NCBI GenBank assembly: GCA_018826295.1 | Contig: JAHJZX010000033.1 | Coordinates: 1-64,000 of the forward strand | DNA: 64,000 bases | Source: Gammaproteobacteria bacterium | Lineage (GTDB): Bacteria; Pseudomonadota; Gammaproteobacteria; Enterobacterales; Alteromonadaceae | Direction of reading: 5' to 3' | Shown: in pieces, positions 29,724 through 40,384 of the stretch | Numbering within the stretch: the first letter of the stretch is position 1 | How the letters are laid out: each line of letters begins with the position of its first letter | Notes under the pieces: model-generated | Database searches by the model: none | What the model was told of the DNA's origin: nothing | The model's input: the letters and a program-made list of their open reading frames with translations, nothing else | Made by a program: the position numbers and the translations under genes

Positions 29724-29755
29724 TTGGCTCTGCTGTAGCGTAACAGCAGAGCCAA
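29724..29755. repeat. Perfect 13-bp hairpin after pilQ
   Basis: Arms 29724-29736 and 29743-29755 are perfectly complementary around a six-base loop, starting 7 bases after the pilQ stop. No T-run follows, so it is not a standard intrinsic terminator. It may protect the 3' end of the pil mRNA, or be a regulator site. Confidence 0.75.
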
Positions 29756-29876
29756 CTCAGAATTCACTTGCCAGCAGCTGACGATTCCTGACATAATTCA
29801 GCGCTTCAAATTTTCGTGGGAGCCTTGTGGTCCTGAATGTAATTTTCATCGAGTTAGCTGATTAATAATACGACTT

Positions 29877-30395
29877 ATGGCAGAAAAACGTAATATCTTC
29901 CTCGTCGGCCCAATGGGTGCTGGCAAAAGCACAATTGGCCGTCATTTAGCAGACATGCTTCATCTGGAGTTCTACGATTCAGATCAGGAAATCGAGCGAC
30001 GCACTGGTGCGGATATCGCTTGGGTATTCGATCTGGAGGGCGAAGAAGGTTTTCGTGTTCGTGAAGAGAATGTTATTCAGGACTTAACCGAGCTGCAAGG
30101 TATAGTGCTTGCCACTGGTGGTGGTTCTGTAATAAGCAAAGAGACACGCAATCGCTTATCGGCCCGCGGTATAGTAGTGTATCTGGAAACGCCAATTGAA
30201 AAACAAGTAGCCCGCACTCAACGAGATAAACGCCGGCCGCTGTTACAAACCGAAGAGGCACCGAAAGAGGTTCTGGAGCGTTTGGCTGCTGAGCGTAACC
30301 CTTTGTATGCCGAAATCGCAGACTTTACCGTACGCACCGATGAACAGAGTGCCAGAGCGGTAGCCAGCCAAATTATTGAACAATTAGGTTTCTGA
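29877..30395 (+). CDS. aroK: Shikimate kinase I
   Basis: Phosphorylates shikimate in aromatic amino acid synthesis. The 172 residues are very close to E. coli AroK in reading: [22 protein letters not shown] with the Walker A motif (residues 11-19), the substrate-binding [14 protein letters not shown], and the LATGGGSV motif; lid residues lie near [10 protein letters not shown]. An in-frame stop lies just upstream, so the ATG at 29877 is firm although no clear ribosome binding site precedes it. It is followed by aroB after 24 bases. Confidence 0.97.
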   Translation: MAEKRNIFLVGPMGAGKSTIGRHLADMLHLEFYDSDQEIERRTGADIAWVFDLEGEEGFRVREENVIQDLTELQGIVLATGGGSVISKETRNRLSARGIVVYLETPIEKQVARTQRDKRRPLLQTEEAPKEVLERLAAERNPLYAEIADFTVRTDEQSARAVASQIIEQLGF

Positions 30396-30419
30396 TTTAA
30401 ATTCTGACAAGGAGCTGCT

Positions 30420-31490
30420 ATGCATAAAGTTGACGTCCAACTTGGCGACCGCAGCTACCTTATCTGTATCGATGACAAATTTAGTCCACTGCAGCCATCG
30501 CTGGCTGCGGCGCGACAAGTTGTTATTGTGTCCAATCCTACCGTAGCGCCTTTGTATTTACAGCAAGTTAGTCAACTGTTTGCGCAGGCTGAGGTTAAGC
30601 ACTTTTTACTGCCGGACGGTGAAGCTTATAAAACCCTGCAGTCTTTCGAGCAGGTATTGAGCTTTTTGCTGCAGCAAAAAATGTCCCGTGATCTGGTGTT
30701 GGTGGCATTGGGCGGTGGCGTTATTGGAGATCTCACCGGCTTCGTTGCCGCCTGCTATCAGCGCGGCGTCAGTTTTGTTCAACTGCCGACAACGTTATTA
30801 TCGCAGGTCGATTCCTCTGTTGGCGGCAAAACTGCAGTAAACCACCCGCTAGGCAAAAATATGATTGGCGCTTTTAAGCAGCCAACCCAGGTTTTGATTA
30901 ATACCAGCGTATTAAAGTCGTTACCGCCGCGCGAGTTTGCTGCCGGCATGGCCGAAGTTATTAAGTATGCACTTATTGCCGACCAGGCGTTCTTTCACTG
31001 GTTAATGCAGCATACCGACGCCATTCGTGCCCAGCAGCCTGACATACTAGCGACGATGATACAGTATTGCTGCCAGATGAAAGCAGACATCGTCAGTCGT
31101 GACGAAACAGAGCAGGGCGAGCGCGCCTTGCTTAATCTTGGTCATACATTTGGCCACGCTATCGAGGCCTGGTTAGGTTACGGGGTTTGGCTGCACGGCG
31201 AAGCCGTTGCCGCAGGTATGGTTATGGCTGCTCAGCTTGCTGTGGCGCGTGGGAATTTGCAACCGCAGGATTTGCAGCAGATAAAAACGTTACTAAGCGC
31301 CTTTGACTTGCCAACTGCAGCACCAGACACTATGACTATTGCTGACTTTATGCCGTTTATGAAAACAGACAAAAAAGTTAAGGACGGCAAGATGCGGTTC
31401 ATCCTGCCAGTGGCTTTTTGCCAGACAGCAATTGCTGATGACGTAACAGAAGCAGAACTTTATGAGGTATTTGCCGATGGACACCGCTGA
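30420..31490 (+). CDS. aroB: 3-dehydroquinate synthase
   Basis: Second step of the shikimate pathway: converts DAHP to 3-dehydroquinate with NAD and a metal ion. The 356-residue protein has the nucleotide-binding ALGGGVIGDLTGFVA, the substrate loop PTTLLSQVDSSVGGKTAVNH, and metal-site motifs LNLGHTFGHAIE and HGEAVAAGM. AAGGAG precedes the ATG. Its last codons overlap the start of damX by 14 bases. Confidence 0.97.
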   Translation: MHKVDVQLGDRSYLICIDDKFSPLQPSLAAARQVVIVSNPTVAPLYLQQVSQLFAQAEVKHFLLPDGEAYKTLQSFEQVLSFLLQQKMSRDLVLVALGGGVIGDLTGFVAACYQRGVSFVQLPTTLLSQVDSSVGGKTAVNHPLGKNMIGAFKQPTQVLINTSVLKSLPPREFAAGMAEVIKYALIADQAFFHWLMQHTDAIRAQQPDILATMIQYCCQMKADIVSRDETEQGERALLNLGHTFGHAIEAWLGYGVWLHGEAVAAGMVMAAQLAVARGNLQPQDLQQIKTLLSAFDLPTAAPDTMTIADFMPFMKTDKKVKDGKMRFILPVAFCQTAIADDVTEAELYEVFADGHR

Positions 31491-32853
31491 ACTGCAAACA
31501 AAATTAACTCAACTGACGCAGTTACTACCGTCGCAACGCGAGTGCCTGGACAGGTTGTTGTTTCAACTGGCATTTAATCAACACAAAAGCATTCGTATTG
31601 TCGGCTCGCCCGGCAGCGGCAAATCTGTCATGGCTTTGGCAATGGCCGAGCTGTTTTCGGACAAGTTTAATGTTGCCTTGTTAGACAATAAAACCCAGCC
31701 GGCCGATGTCGGCGCACAGTTGATGACACAATGGTTTAATCGCGCCGTGCAAACAGAGGTGTCTTTGGCCGAGCAGCTCGAAGCAGCCGTATCGGTGTTG
31801 CCTTTGCTGGTAATAATTGACGATGTTGAACGCCTGTCCGCCAATCAATTGCAACAACTGCAAGCAGTAGATTGTCTGCTTTTATGTTTTGCCAGCGAAG
31901 AAGGTGAAAATGATGATATTACCTTATTGCTAAGTAAAGTAACCGCCGAAGATGCCAGCCAATTATTGCAGCAGCAAAAATTAAATACGCTGGAAATCGC
32001 CCAACGACTGGCACAGGCAGATGGCAATATGCATCTGTTATTACAAGCCGCTGAAAACAGCGTGGCAACTGAACCTGAAGCACAAGCTTTAGCTAGTAAA
32101 GGTTATGCACCCTGGCTTTATGCGGCTGCAGCATTGTTATTAGTTAGCCTATTGTGGTGGTTAAACGCCGGTGATGAAACAAAAACGGTGCAGGCCGCTA
32201 AAAGCAAAACGCAAGCTTCGTCAGTAAAGACTGCTGAAACGCCGCAGCCAAAGGCAGACCTGTCGGCTGAGCCAGAGTTGCAGGCAACTGCAGCGGAGCC
32301 TGCAAACGTAATAACGGACGCCAATCTAACCGAAACTACCGTTGCTGAAACCGAGGCAGAACCGCAAAGCGAACTCGAGCCGCTCGAGGCGGACACTTCG
32401 GAACTCAGCAGCGCAACTGGCACTGAAGCTGATACTGATGTAACCGCCGGGCTGGGGCTATCTGGCGCTGAGGTTGATGTTGTAGCAGATGCAGTTAAGC
32501 CAGCGCCTGGCGAAGCTGCTACTGAGAATTTATATAGTGAGTCTGAGCTGCTGGCGATGGATAAACAGTCTTATGCGCTGCAATTGGCTGTTCTGTCCAG
32601 TGCTGCTGCTTATCAGCGATTTCAGCAGGCTTATCCGGAGCTGCCGGTTTTAGCCTATTCACGTAGCTGGCAGGGGCAAGCGCAAATTGTGCTGTTGCTG
32701 GCCTCATTCAACGATAAAGCCACGGCTAAAGCACAGCTGGCTACCTTGCCGGCAGCGATAACGGCCACCGGGCCTTTTATTAAACCTATGCAGGCGGTGC
32801 AAACCGAAATTAAGGTGCGCCAGTCAGTAAATTCGGCAGCAGCCCCGGACTAA
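31477..32853 (+). CDS. damX: DamX-like cell-division protein (AAA + SPOR)
   Basis: Division-site protein that recognises denuded septal glycan strands through its SPOR domain. The 458-residue protein has an N-terminal ATPase-like domain with Walker A IVGSPGSGKSVMA (about residue 42-54) and VIIDDVERL as Walker B, a membrane segment near residues 210-227 (AAAALLLVSLLWWLN), an acidic Ala/Glu/Thr-rich linker (about 240-345), and a C-terminal SPOR domain (SYALQLAVLSSAAAYQRF). The start at 31477 follows GAGG; the frame is open to 31462. The ATPase domain makes it longer than the periplasmic part alone. Position between aroB and dam matches E. coli. Confidence 0.88.
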   Translation: MDTAELQTKLTQLTQLLPSQRECLDRLLFQLAFNQHKSIRIVGSPGSGKSVMALAMAELFSDKFNVALLDNKTQPADVGAQLMTQWFNRAVQTEVSLAEQLEAAVSVLPLLVIIDDVERLSANQLQQLQAVDCLLLCFASEEGENDDITLLLSKVTAEDASQLLQQQKLNTLEIAQRLAQADGNMHLLLQAAENSVATEPEAQALASKGYAPWLYAAAALLLVSLLWWLNAGDETKTVQAAKSKTQASSVKTAETPQPKADLSAEPELQATAAEPANVITDANLTETTVAETEAEPQSELEPLEADTSELSSATGTEADTDVTAGLGLSGAEVDVVADAVKPAPGEAATENLYSESELLAMDKQSYALQLAVLSSAAAYQRFQQAYPELPVLAYSRSWQGQAQIVLLLASFNDKATAKAQLATLPAAITATGPFIKPMQAVQTEIKVRQSVNSAAAPD

Positions 32854-32860
32854 CCTGCCA

Positions 32861-33733
32861 ATGACCAACAGCAAAAGATGTCGTGCCTTTTTAAAATGGG
32901 CCGGCGGTAAGTACAACCTTGTTGAGGCAATTGGCCAGCATTTGCCAGCAGCAGACTTATTGATAGAGCCTTTTGTTGGCGCTGGCTCGGTTTTTTTGAA
33001 CACCGACTATCCACGATATCAGCTGAATGATATCAATGCCGATTTAATCAATCTTTATCAACTGTTGCAAACGGCGCATCAGGGTTTTATTACCGACGCC
33101 AGAGACTTTTTTACGCCCAGAACCAATCAACGTGATTGTTATATCAGCTTACGCCAACAGTTTAATTTAAGCGTTGACCCGTATGAAAGGGCATTATTGT
33201 TTCTCTACCTTAACCGGCACGGCTACAATGGCTTATGCCGATATAATCTGTCCGGTAAATTTAATGTCCCCTTTGGTAGCTATAAGAAACCCTATTTTCC
33301 GGAAGCTGAATTACACTTTTTTGCCGAAAAGGCGCAGCGTGCCACCTTTAGTTGTTACAGCTACCAGCATCTGATGCAGACGGCAGCGTCAGATAGCGTT
33401 ATATACTGCGATCCGCCGTATGTGCCGCTGAGTAAAACAGCCAGTTTTACCAGCTATGCCAGGCAGGGATTTGATTTAGATGATCAAGCGCAGTTGGCAA
33501 ACCTTGCCGAGCAGGCACAACAACGTGGCATTACAGTAGTGATCAGCAATCACGACACGACCTGGACACGCAAGATCTACCAACAAGCTAAGTTATACAG
33601 TTTGCAGGTTGGCCGTTCTATTAGTCAAAAAGGCGCAAGCCGGGGTAAGGTTGCAGAGTTGTTCGCGGTGTATCAGCCTAAGCCAATACCCAAAACACAA
33701 TCAGTAGCAGTGTTAAGACAAAAAACAGGGTAA
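32861..33733 (+). CDS. dam: DNA adenine methylase (GATC)
   Basis: Methylates adenine in GATC, used in mismatch repair, replication timing and regulation. The 290-residue protein has the AdoMet-binding FLKWAGGKYNLV and PFVGAGSVF motifs, the catalytic DPPY tetrad (YCDPPYVPLS) and recognition segment LNRHGYNGLCRYNLSGKFN, all as in E. coli Dam. It starts 7 bases after damX. Its last 56 bases overlap the convergent DUF2970 gene. The C-terminus (IPKTQSVAVLRQKTG) is an extension beyond the conserved core. Confidence 0.96.
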   Translation: MTNSKRCRAFLKWAGGKYNLVEAIGQHLPAADLLIEPFVGAGSVFLNTDYPRYQLNDINADLINLYQLLQTAHQGFITDARDFFTPRTNQRDCYISLRQQFNLSVDPYERALLFLYLNRHGYNGLCRYNLSGKFNVPFGSYKKPYFPEAELHFFAEKAQRATFSCYSYQHLMQTAASDSVIYCDPPYVPLSKTASFTSYARQGFDLDDQAQLANLAEQAQQRGITVVISNHDTTWTRKIYQQAKLYSLQVGRSISQKGASRGKVAELFAVYQPKPIPKTQSVAVLRQKTG

Positions 33734-33869
33734 AAATAATACCGGCAATAATAAAGGGCACAGGGCTGCTTGCGGAGAAGTCTTGTTGGCGTTGCTTTTC
33801 TGATTGTACGCCCACCATAGCACCGATAACGGCTTTAACTATCTGCAATAAAGAAGGGCGTTGTGTCAT
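33678..33869 (-). CDS. DUF2970 family membrane protein
   Basis: A 63-residue protein whose order of features fits DUF2970: an N-terminal amphipathic part (LQIVKAVIGAMVGVQSEKQRQQDF), the family phrase SPVPFIIAGIIFTLFF, and a C-terminal membrane helix. The function of the family is unknown. It overlaps the 3' end of dam by 56 bases on the opposite strand, so coding constraints there are shared. It lies 8 bases downstream of a small exported protein gene and probably forms an operon with it. Confidence 0.82.
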   Translation of the reverse strand: MTQRPSLLQIVKAVIGAMVGVQSEKQRQQDFSASSPVPFIIAGIIFTLFFVLTLLLIVFWVLA

Positions 33870-33877
33870 GCTGCGGG

Positions 33878-34126
33878 TTATTTTGCCGGACTGAGTCGAT
33901 TCAGCAACTCAAGCAAATCGACAAAATGAAACTGGGTAGACCGGCTTTCGCCGCGGATCCAACTAAACCAGCTTTGCTGTTCACCCTGAACACACTGTGC
34001 AACTAGCTGACTTTCTGAATGCTGGCAGGCAATATCTGATTGTGTGATATAAGCTGACACCAGCACAGTGCTACTAAGCACGGCTGCACAAAGAAAGAAT
34101 ATTTTATAACCGCTGGTAAGTTTCAT
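33878..34126 (-). CDS. Small exported or membrane-anchored protein, unknown
   Basis: An 82-residue protein starting MKLTSGYKIFFLCAAV, with one hydrophobic N-terminal segment acting as signal peptide or anchor (about 8-27). A periplasmic part follows with two Cys residues (DIACQHSE and AQCVQGE), which could form a disulphide, and a final helix (VDLLELLNRLS). The frame is open to 34171, but the ATG at 34126 has a GGA site and matches the signal-peptide start. I do not recognise the family. It is followed by the DUF2970 gene after 8 bases. Confidence 0.65.
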   Translation of the reverse strand: MKLTSGYKIFFLCAAVLSSTVLVSAYITQSDIACQHSESQLVAQCVQGEQQSWFSWIRGESRSTQFHFVDLLELLNRLSPAK

Positions 34127-34223
34127 GTTAATTCCATTTGTCTGATCCAGACTAGGTGGATAATAAAACATCCGGCGACAGGATACAAGCTGCTTATTTA
34201 TTGCGCAGCTATTGGCGCAGATA

Positions 34224-34253
34224 TAAAAAGGCTGCAGTACTTATACTGCAGCC
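34224..34253 (-). terminator. Terminator after the TorF-type porin
   Basis: A 10-bp stem (34230-34239 with 34244-34253) followed on the minus strand by five T residues, 9 bases after the porin stop. Confidence 0.88.
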
Positions 34254-34261
34254 GGTTGACA

Positions 34262-34939
34262 TCAGAAACTTTTAGATACGGATAAAATTACCCGGCTGTC
34301 TGCCAGATAAGAGCCGTCAATGTCAGTATCGACATAGGCCAGGCTGACACCTGCACCCATAACTTCTGTGCTCAGGCCAACACTCCAGTCCATATAGCTG
34401 GCGCTGCTATCATCATATTCATTCTGGCCAAGTTGCATATCAAGGCTAATAGAATCCGTTAATGCATAAGAATAGCTGGCGTACAGGTAAATAAAGTTTC
34501 CGCTATTGGCATAGTAGTCGTCGCTGTAAGCCAGACCAAAGGTTAAATCTTTATATGATAAAGAGCCGTAGATTTCCCAGAAGTTAGAGCCATCAATTTC
34601 AGCATTCGGATAGCCGTAACGCATAATACCGACGTCGGTTGACCAATCGTCATTAATCGCGCCACTCCAGCCCAGCATAACATCCAGCTCCAGCGTGCCT
34701 TCTGCCAGAAAATCTACGTTAGAACCCCATACCGACACATAGAAGCCGGATTCGGCGCTAAGAGTCAGGCCTCCCTGTAAGGCAGGTGCCTCTTCAGTTT
34801 GTGAGATACCGCGAAAAGCATAATCAGATGTAAAGGTAATGTCTCCGCTTAATTCGGCTGCCGCTGCTTTGTCGCTGGCTAGCGCTAAACCGAGTAACAC
34901 TACCGTTGTTGCTAATGTGGTTCTACCTAAATTTTGCAT
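34262..34939 (-). CDS. TorF-family putative porin
   Basis: A 225-residue outer-membrane barrel of the Gcw_chp (TIGR02001) family. A signal peptide ends near AAAAEL. The family opening SGDITFTSDYAFRGISQTEEAPALQGGL follows (cited from its first part SGDITFTSDYAFRGIS), with repeated amphipathic strands, and the last residue is Phe (SVSKSF), as expected for barrel insertion. Substrate unknown; relatives are often near electron-acceptor or nutrient genes, but here the flanks are housekeeping. It has its own terminator and no partner on the same transcript. Confidence 0.85.
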   Translation of the reverse strand: MQNLGRTTLATTVVLLGLALASDKAAAAELSGDITFTSDYAFRGISQTEEAPALQGGLTLSAESGFYVSVWGSNVDFLAEGTLELDVMLGWSGAINDDWSTDVGIMRYGYPNAEIDGSNFWEIYGSLSYKDLTFGLAYSDDYYANSGNFIYLYASYSYALTDSISLDMQLGQNEYDDSSASYMDWSVGLSTEVMGAGVSLAYVDTDIDGSYLADSRVILSVSKSF

Positions 34940-35167
34940 GTTTTCTGCCCTTTTTTGTGTTCCCTGACATTAGCTTTCCAAGATATGTGCCATAACAGTT
35001 TTATGATTAATATCAGTAATATAACTAGCAGATACTTTTGATATTACAACCGTCTGTACGTTATTGGTGCGTAACTGCCTGTTTTTTGTGCGTGTATTGA
35101 GCCGTGCCACAGTGCAATTGCTGATAATATTCAGTAAAGTCACGCTTTGACAAAAAAGGACCAGTTG

Positions 35168-35842
35168 ATGCAACCTTATTTAATCGCACCCTCGATCCTG
35201 TCCGCTGATTTCGCCCGTCTCGGTGAAGATGTCGCGGCTGTGTTAAAAGCCGGCGCTGATGTCGTACATTTTGACGTCATGGACAATCACTATGTGCCTA
35301 ACCTGACAATGGGCCCCATGGTGTGTAAGGCATTACGAAACTACGGTATTACAGCGCCAATAGATGTGCATTTGATGGTAGAACCGGTTGATGCTCTGGT
35401 GCCGCAATTTGCAGATGCCGGTGCCAGCATTATTACTTTTCATCCGGAAGCGTCACGGCACATAGACCGCACTTTGCAGTTAATAAAAAGCCATGGTTGT
35501 CAGGCCGGTTTGGTGTTTAACCCGGCAACGCCTCTGAGTTATCTCGATTACGTGCTGGATAAAGTGGACGTTATTTTGCTGATGTCAGTTAATCCCGGCT
35601 TTGGCGGCCAGGCATTTATCCCGGCTACGCTGGAGAAGTTGGCCGCTGCACGTAAGCTAATCGAAGCCAGTGGCTTGCCTATCCGGCTGGAAATTGATGG
35701 TGGCGTAACGCCGGATAACATTGCTGACATCGCTACGGCCGGTGCCGATATGTTTGTTGCCGGCTCAGCCATTTTTAATACTGCCGATTACGCCGCAGTG
35801 ATTAACAAGATGCGGCAGCAATTAGCAAAAGTGCCGCGTTAA
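35168..35842 (+). CDS. rpe: Ribulose-phosphate 3-epimerase
   Basis: Interconverts ribulose 5-phosphate and xylulose 5-phosphate in the pentose phosphate pathway. The 224-residue TIM barrel has [16 protein letters not shown], the metal-binding [37 protein letters not shown] and the phosphate-binding [11 protein letters not shown] and VAGSAIF motifs. The ATG at 35168 is chosen because AAGGA precedes it; the frame extends to 35147. In E. coli the next gene is gph, which is missing here before trpS. Confidence 0.97.
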   Translation: MQPYLIAPSILSADFARLGEDVAAVLKAGADVVHFDVMDNHYVPNLTMGPMVCKALRNYGITAPIDVHLMVEPVDALVPQFADAGASIITFHPEASRHIDRTLQLIKSHGCQAGLVFNPATPLSYLDYVLDKVDVILLMSVNPGFGGQAFIPATLEKLAAARKLIEASGLPIRLEIDGGVTPDNIADIATAGADMFVAGSAIFNTADYAAVINKMRQQLAKVPR

Positions 35843-35853
35843 GCGGCTTTTTT
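35833..35853 (+). terminator. Terminator overlapping the rpe stop codon
   Basis: A short 5-bp G/C stem (35833-35837 with 35843-35847) whose loop contains the rpe TAA, followed by six T residues. The coding end and the terminator are merged. The stem is short, so efficiency may be partial. Confidence 0.65.
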
Positions 35854-35877
35854 ACTGTTGCAATGCGCTGATATGGT

Positions 35878-35883
35878 TATAAT
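35878..35883 (+). promoter_or_regulatory. Possible -10 element for trpS
   Basis: A perfect TATAAT 65 bases before the trpS start, with a weak -35 (CTGTTG) 17 bases upstream. It follows the rpe terminator, consistent with an independent trpS promoter. Confidence 0.45.
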
Positions 35884-35948
35884 GCTGCTCTTCAAACCGG
35901 TCTGCACGGCCTGTCATTAACAATACTGTCTTTAAAGTGGATACAACT

Positions 35949-36953
35949 ATGAGCAATAAGCCAATTGTGCTAAGTGGTGCACAGCCGTCCGGACAACTTA
36001 CCATAGGTAATTATCTCGGGGCACTACGCCAATGGGACAAAATGCAGGATGACTATGATTGCTTATATTGTATTGTTGACCTGCATGCTATTACAGTGCG
36101 GCAAGACCCGGCAGCGCTGCGTAATGCCTCGCTAGACAGCCTGGCCTTGTATCTGGCTTGTGGTATAGACCCACAGCGCTCGGCGGTGTTTATGCAATCG
36201 CATGTACCGGAACACAGCCAATTGGCCTGGGTACTGAACTGTTATACCCAGTTTGGTGAGCTTAGCCGTATGACGCAATTTAAAGATAAATCTGAGCGCC
36301 ATACTCACAATGTGAATGCCGGTTTATTTACCTACCCGGTGCTGATGGCGGCGGATATTTTGCTGTATCAGGCTAATCAGATCCCGGTCGGGCACGATCA
36401 AAAGCAACATCTGGAATTAGCCCGTGATGTCGCGACGCGGTTTAACGCGTTACACGGTGACATTTTTACCGTGCCAGAACCTTTTATTCCACCGGTAGCG
36501 GCGCGGGTGATGAGTTTGCAAGACCCAACGAAGAAGATGTCTAAGTCTGATGAAAATCCGTGGAACTTCGTCGGTTTACTCGAAGATCCAAAGATGATCA
36601 GCAAAAAATTTAAAAAAGCGATGACCGATTCAGAAGATCCGCCACGAGTGCGGTTTGACCTGGATACTAAGCCAGGCGTCGCTAACCTGTTAAGTATTCT
36701 CAGCGGCGTTACCGGTAAAACCATTACCGCGCTGGAAGCCGAATATGAAGGTAAAATGTACGGACACTTAAAAGGTGATGTTGCTGATGCGGTTATTGCT
36801 TTATTAGAGCCGGTACAGAAAACCTTCACTGAGCTGCGCGCCGACCAGGCTACCTTGACGGCGGTAATGCGCGCCGGGGCCGAAAAAGCCCGGAGCCGGG
36901 CAGCAGTAACCCTGGCAAAGGTTAATGATGCAGTGGGCTTCGTGCTGCCATAA
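35949..36953 (+). CDS. trpS: Tryptophanyl-tRNA synthetase
   Basis: Charges tRNA-Trp. Starting at the ATG at 35949 the protein is 334 residues, the same length as E. coli TrpS; the frame also opens with a GTG at 35937, which is less likely. Class I motifs are visible: [15 protein letters not shown] (HIGH-type) and [11 protein letters not shown] (KMSKS). The [15 protein letters not shown] motif also matches. Upstream control is from a TATAAT promoter after the rpe terminator; no T-box or Trp attenuator was seen. Confidence 0.97.
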   Translation: MSNKPIVLSGAQPSGQLTIGNYLGALRQWDKMQDDYDCLYCIVDLHAITVRQDPAALRNASLDSLALYLACGIDPQRSAVFMQSHVPEHSQLAWVLNCYTQFGELSRMTQFKDKSERHTHNVNAGLFTYPVLMAADILLYQANQIPVGHDQKQHLELARDVATRFNALHGDIFTVPEPFIPPVAARVMSLQDPTKKMSKSDENPWNFVGLLEDPKMISKKFKKAMTDSEDPPRVRFDLDTKPGVANLLSILSGVTGKTITALEAEYEGKMYGHLKGDVADAVIALLEPVQKTFTELRADQATLTAVMRAGAEKARSRAAVTLAKVNDAVGFVLP

Positions 36954-36981
36954 CCGCGCTAAAATTTCTGCCAGGCAAACC

Positions 36982-37569
36982 ATGTTATTACTGATCGACA
37001 ATTACGATTCTTTTACCTACAACCTGATGCAGTACTTTGCTGCATTGGGTCAGCAGGTTGTGGTGCGGCGCAACGATGATATTAGTCTGGCGCAAATTTC
37101 TGCTCTGGCACCAGACTATCTGGTTATCTCGCCGGGACCCAAATCGCCGTCTGACGCAGGTATCTCGTTAAAAGCAATTGAACAATTTGCCGGTACGTTG
37201 CCGATCCTCGGTGTGTGTTTAGGTCATCAGGCTATTGCTCAGGTCTATGGCGCTAAAGTGGTTCGGGCGCGTAAAGTTATGCACGGCAAAAATTCGCTGG
37301 TACAGCACAACGGCCAGTCGGTATTTAGTGGTTTGGTTAATCCGTTAGATGTGACCCGTTATCATTCGCTGGTGGTACAACGCGATTCTTTACCAACCGA
37401 GCTGCAACAGACGGCCTGGACAACTGATGCTGATGGTAAACCGGACGAAATTATGGGCCTGATGCATGCCAGTGCAGGGCTGCACAGTGTGCAATTTCAT
37501 CCAGAGGCGATTTTAAGCCAGCAAGGCAGGCAGCTGCTGCAGAATTTTTTGCAACTCGGGCTAAAATAG
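36982..37569 (+). CDS. pabA: Aminodeoxychorismate/anthranilate synthase glutaminase subunit
   Basis: Supplies ammonia from glutamine to PabB (folate) and possibly TrpE (tryptophan). The 195-residue class I glutamine amidotransferase has [13 protein letters not shown] at the start, the nucleophile Cys in [13 protein letters not shown], and the His/Glu pair in VQFHPEAIL. The ATG at 36982, preceded by AGG, is chosen over the longer frame to 36925. Location between trpS and argD matches E. coli pabA, which favours that name over trpG. Confidence 0.9.
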   Translation: MLLLIDNYDSFTYNLMQYFAALGQQVVVRRNDDISLAQISALAPDYLVISPGPKSPSDAGISLKAIEQFAGTLPILGVCLGHQAIAQVYGAKVVRARKVMHGKNSLVQHNGQSVFSGLVNPLDVTRYHSLVVQRDSLPTELQQTAWTTDADGKPDEIMGLMHASAGLHSVQFHPEAILSQQGRQLLQNFLQLGLK

Positions 37570-37643
37570 TGCACTTGACTGCTTCAGGCTGTGGCCGCAG
37601 TATGTTAATGCCAGTCATTAGTTAACAACGGAATACCCTTACA

Positions 37644-38774
37644 GTGAGTAATGAGTTAAATCAGCCATCTGATTCTTTAGTACAACGCTTTGTGGATCAG
37701 CTGGTTGGTGTAGATCCGGCGCATAAGCGGCTTGGTTATCAAATTCGTACCGGCCAATTGGCAGCTGAGCGTACTTTATTGGATGTTGAAGCTAAAGCCC
37801 AGCGCTTACGTGCCGCCGGTGCGGAGGCAAAAGCGCAGTTTGCCGAATTTGCTCAGGCTCATCTGCACGATCAGGTAGCCGACGAGTTGGTGCGTAAGCT
37901 GCACAATATTGATCTGGTTAGCTCGACATTATTTGACCCAGGTGATGCCTATTATGCTTTGCTGGATACCTTAGCAGGCAAGGTAGTAACAGTGAATAAA
38001 CTGGATCCGCTGATCAGCAGTGTCAGCTGGTTAACAGAAGATTTGCTGCGGCTGGTTAATCAGCCCCAATACCGAAATCGTACTTCATCCGGCGCCATGG
38101 TGAAGGATATTAAAACCGCGCTCCGTTATTTAGGGGTAGAAAGCCTGCAACTAATTGTGCCGGTATATGCGATGCGTCGAATGATGCCGCATTCAACAGA
38201 GCCTTTTCTGGCACTGAAAAATAAACTTTGGGATTATTCTTTAGCGGTAGCTATTGCGGCCAGACGGTTGGCGCAAGACAGCGCTGAGCATCCGTACAAT
38301 GCGTTTTGTGTAGGATTGTTTCACACGCTTGGGCATGCGGTAGTAACACGTAATTATTTACGTACTTACCAGCAGGTCAGGCAGGCGCAGTTATTACATG
38401 CCCGCGAGAGCAGGGATGTACAGTTAACCGACGCGCTGGATAACCTGCAGCCGGATGCCAGCTTTTTGTGTGAGAGTTTACAGGAATTTGCTGGCGTTCT
38501 CAGTGCAGATGTGACGTCGCGCTGGCAGCTGCAAACTTTACCTCTGTGTCAGACTTTAGATCAGCTGGCTGAAGGTACGGGCTTTGCCGGTAGCAGCCCA
38601 CTGGCGCGCCTGGTGCAGCAGGCTCAGGTTTATGTGCAGTGGCAAGAACTGAAAAACACACAATTTGTCAGCGCTAACGAGACAAAAAGCTGGTTTAGTA
38701 GTGTGCAGCTGAGTGAAGAAGCAGTACAAATACTGTCTCAAACCAATCTGAAGCGGCTTGGCGTCGATATTTAG
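37644..38774 (+). CDS. HDOD domain protein
   Basis: A 376-residue cytoplasmic protein with a divergent HDOD domain at about 100-300. It has the phrases VVTVNKLDPLISSVSWLTEDLL, cited from VVTVNKLDPLISS, IKTALRYLGVESLQLIV, and a helix with FCVGLFHTLGHAVVTRN, where His residues partly keep the HD-like order. HDOD proteins act in signalling and are often partners of c-di-GMP pathways. The start codon is GTG. No adjacent GGDEF or kinase is present, so the role is unknown. Confidence 0.82.
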   Translation: MSNELNQPSDSLVQRFVDQLVGVDPAHKRLGYQIRTGQLAAERTLLDVEAKAQRLRAAGAEAKAQFAEFAQAHLHDQVADELVRKLHNIDLVSSTLFDPGDAYYALLDTLAGKVVTVNKLDPLISSVSWLTEDLLRLVNQPQYRNRTSSGAMVKDIKTALRYLGVESLQLIVPVYAMRRMMPHSTEPFLALKNKLWDYSLAVAIAARRLAQDSAEHPYNAFCVGLFHTLGHAVVTRNYLRTYQQVRQAQLLHARESRDVQLTDALDNLQPDASFLCESLQEFAGVLSADVTSRWQLQTLPLCQTLDQLAEGTGFAGSSPLARLVQQAQVYVQWQELKNTQFVSANETKSWFSSVQLSEEAVQILSQTNLKRLGVDI

Positions 38775-40293
<1,519 letters not shown>

Positions 40294-40332
40294 AAATAAA
40301 TTAAGCAGCATTAAGACTGCAAAAATGAAGCA

Positions 40333-40350
40333 GGGGGCTTAATTGCCCCC
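40333..40350 (+). repeat. Intercistronic G/C hairpin between argD and astA
   Basis: A 6-bp perfect G/C stem (40333-40338 with 40345-40350) in the gap between the two genes. On the plus strand it is followed by a run of A, not T, so it is unlikely to terminate; it may stabilise or process the mRNA. Confidence 0.6.
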
Positions 40351-40384
40351 AAAAAACTATAAAGCAAAAGTGGAGTAAGCGACG

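Noticed and set aside
34970-35173. 67-codon minus-strand frame between the porin and rpe
   Set aside because: It covers the rpe promoter region, has no ribosome binding site and an ordinary non-coding composition.
40333-40350. Hairpin between argD and astA as a terminator
   Set aside because: A run of A, not T, follows on the coding strand; the ast genes must be read through, so it is kept only as a repeat.
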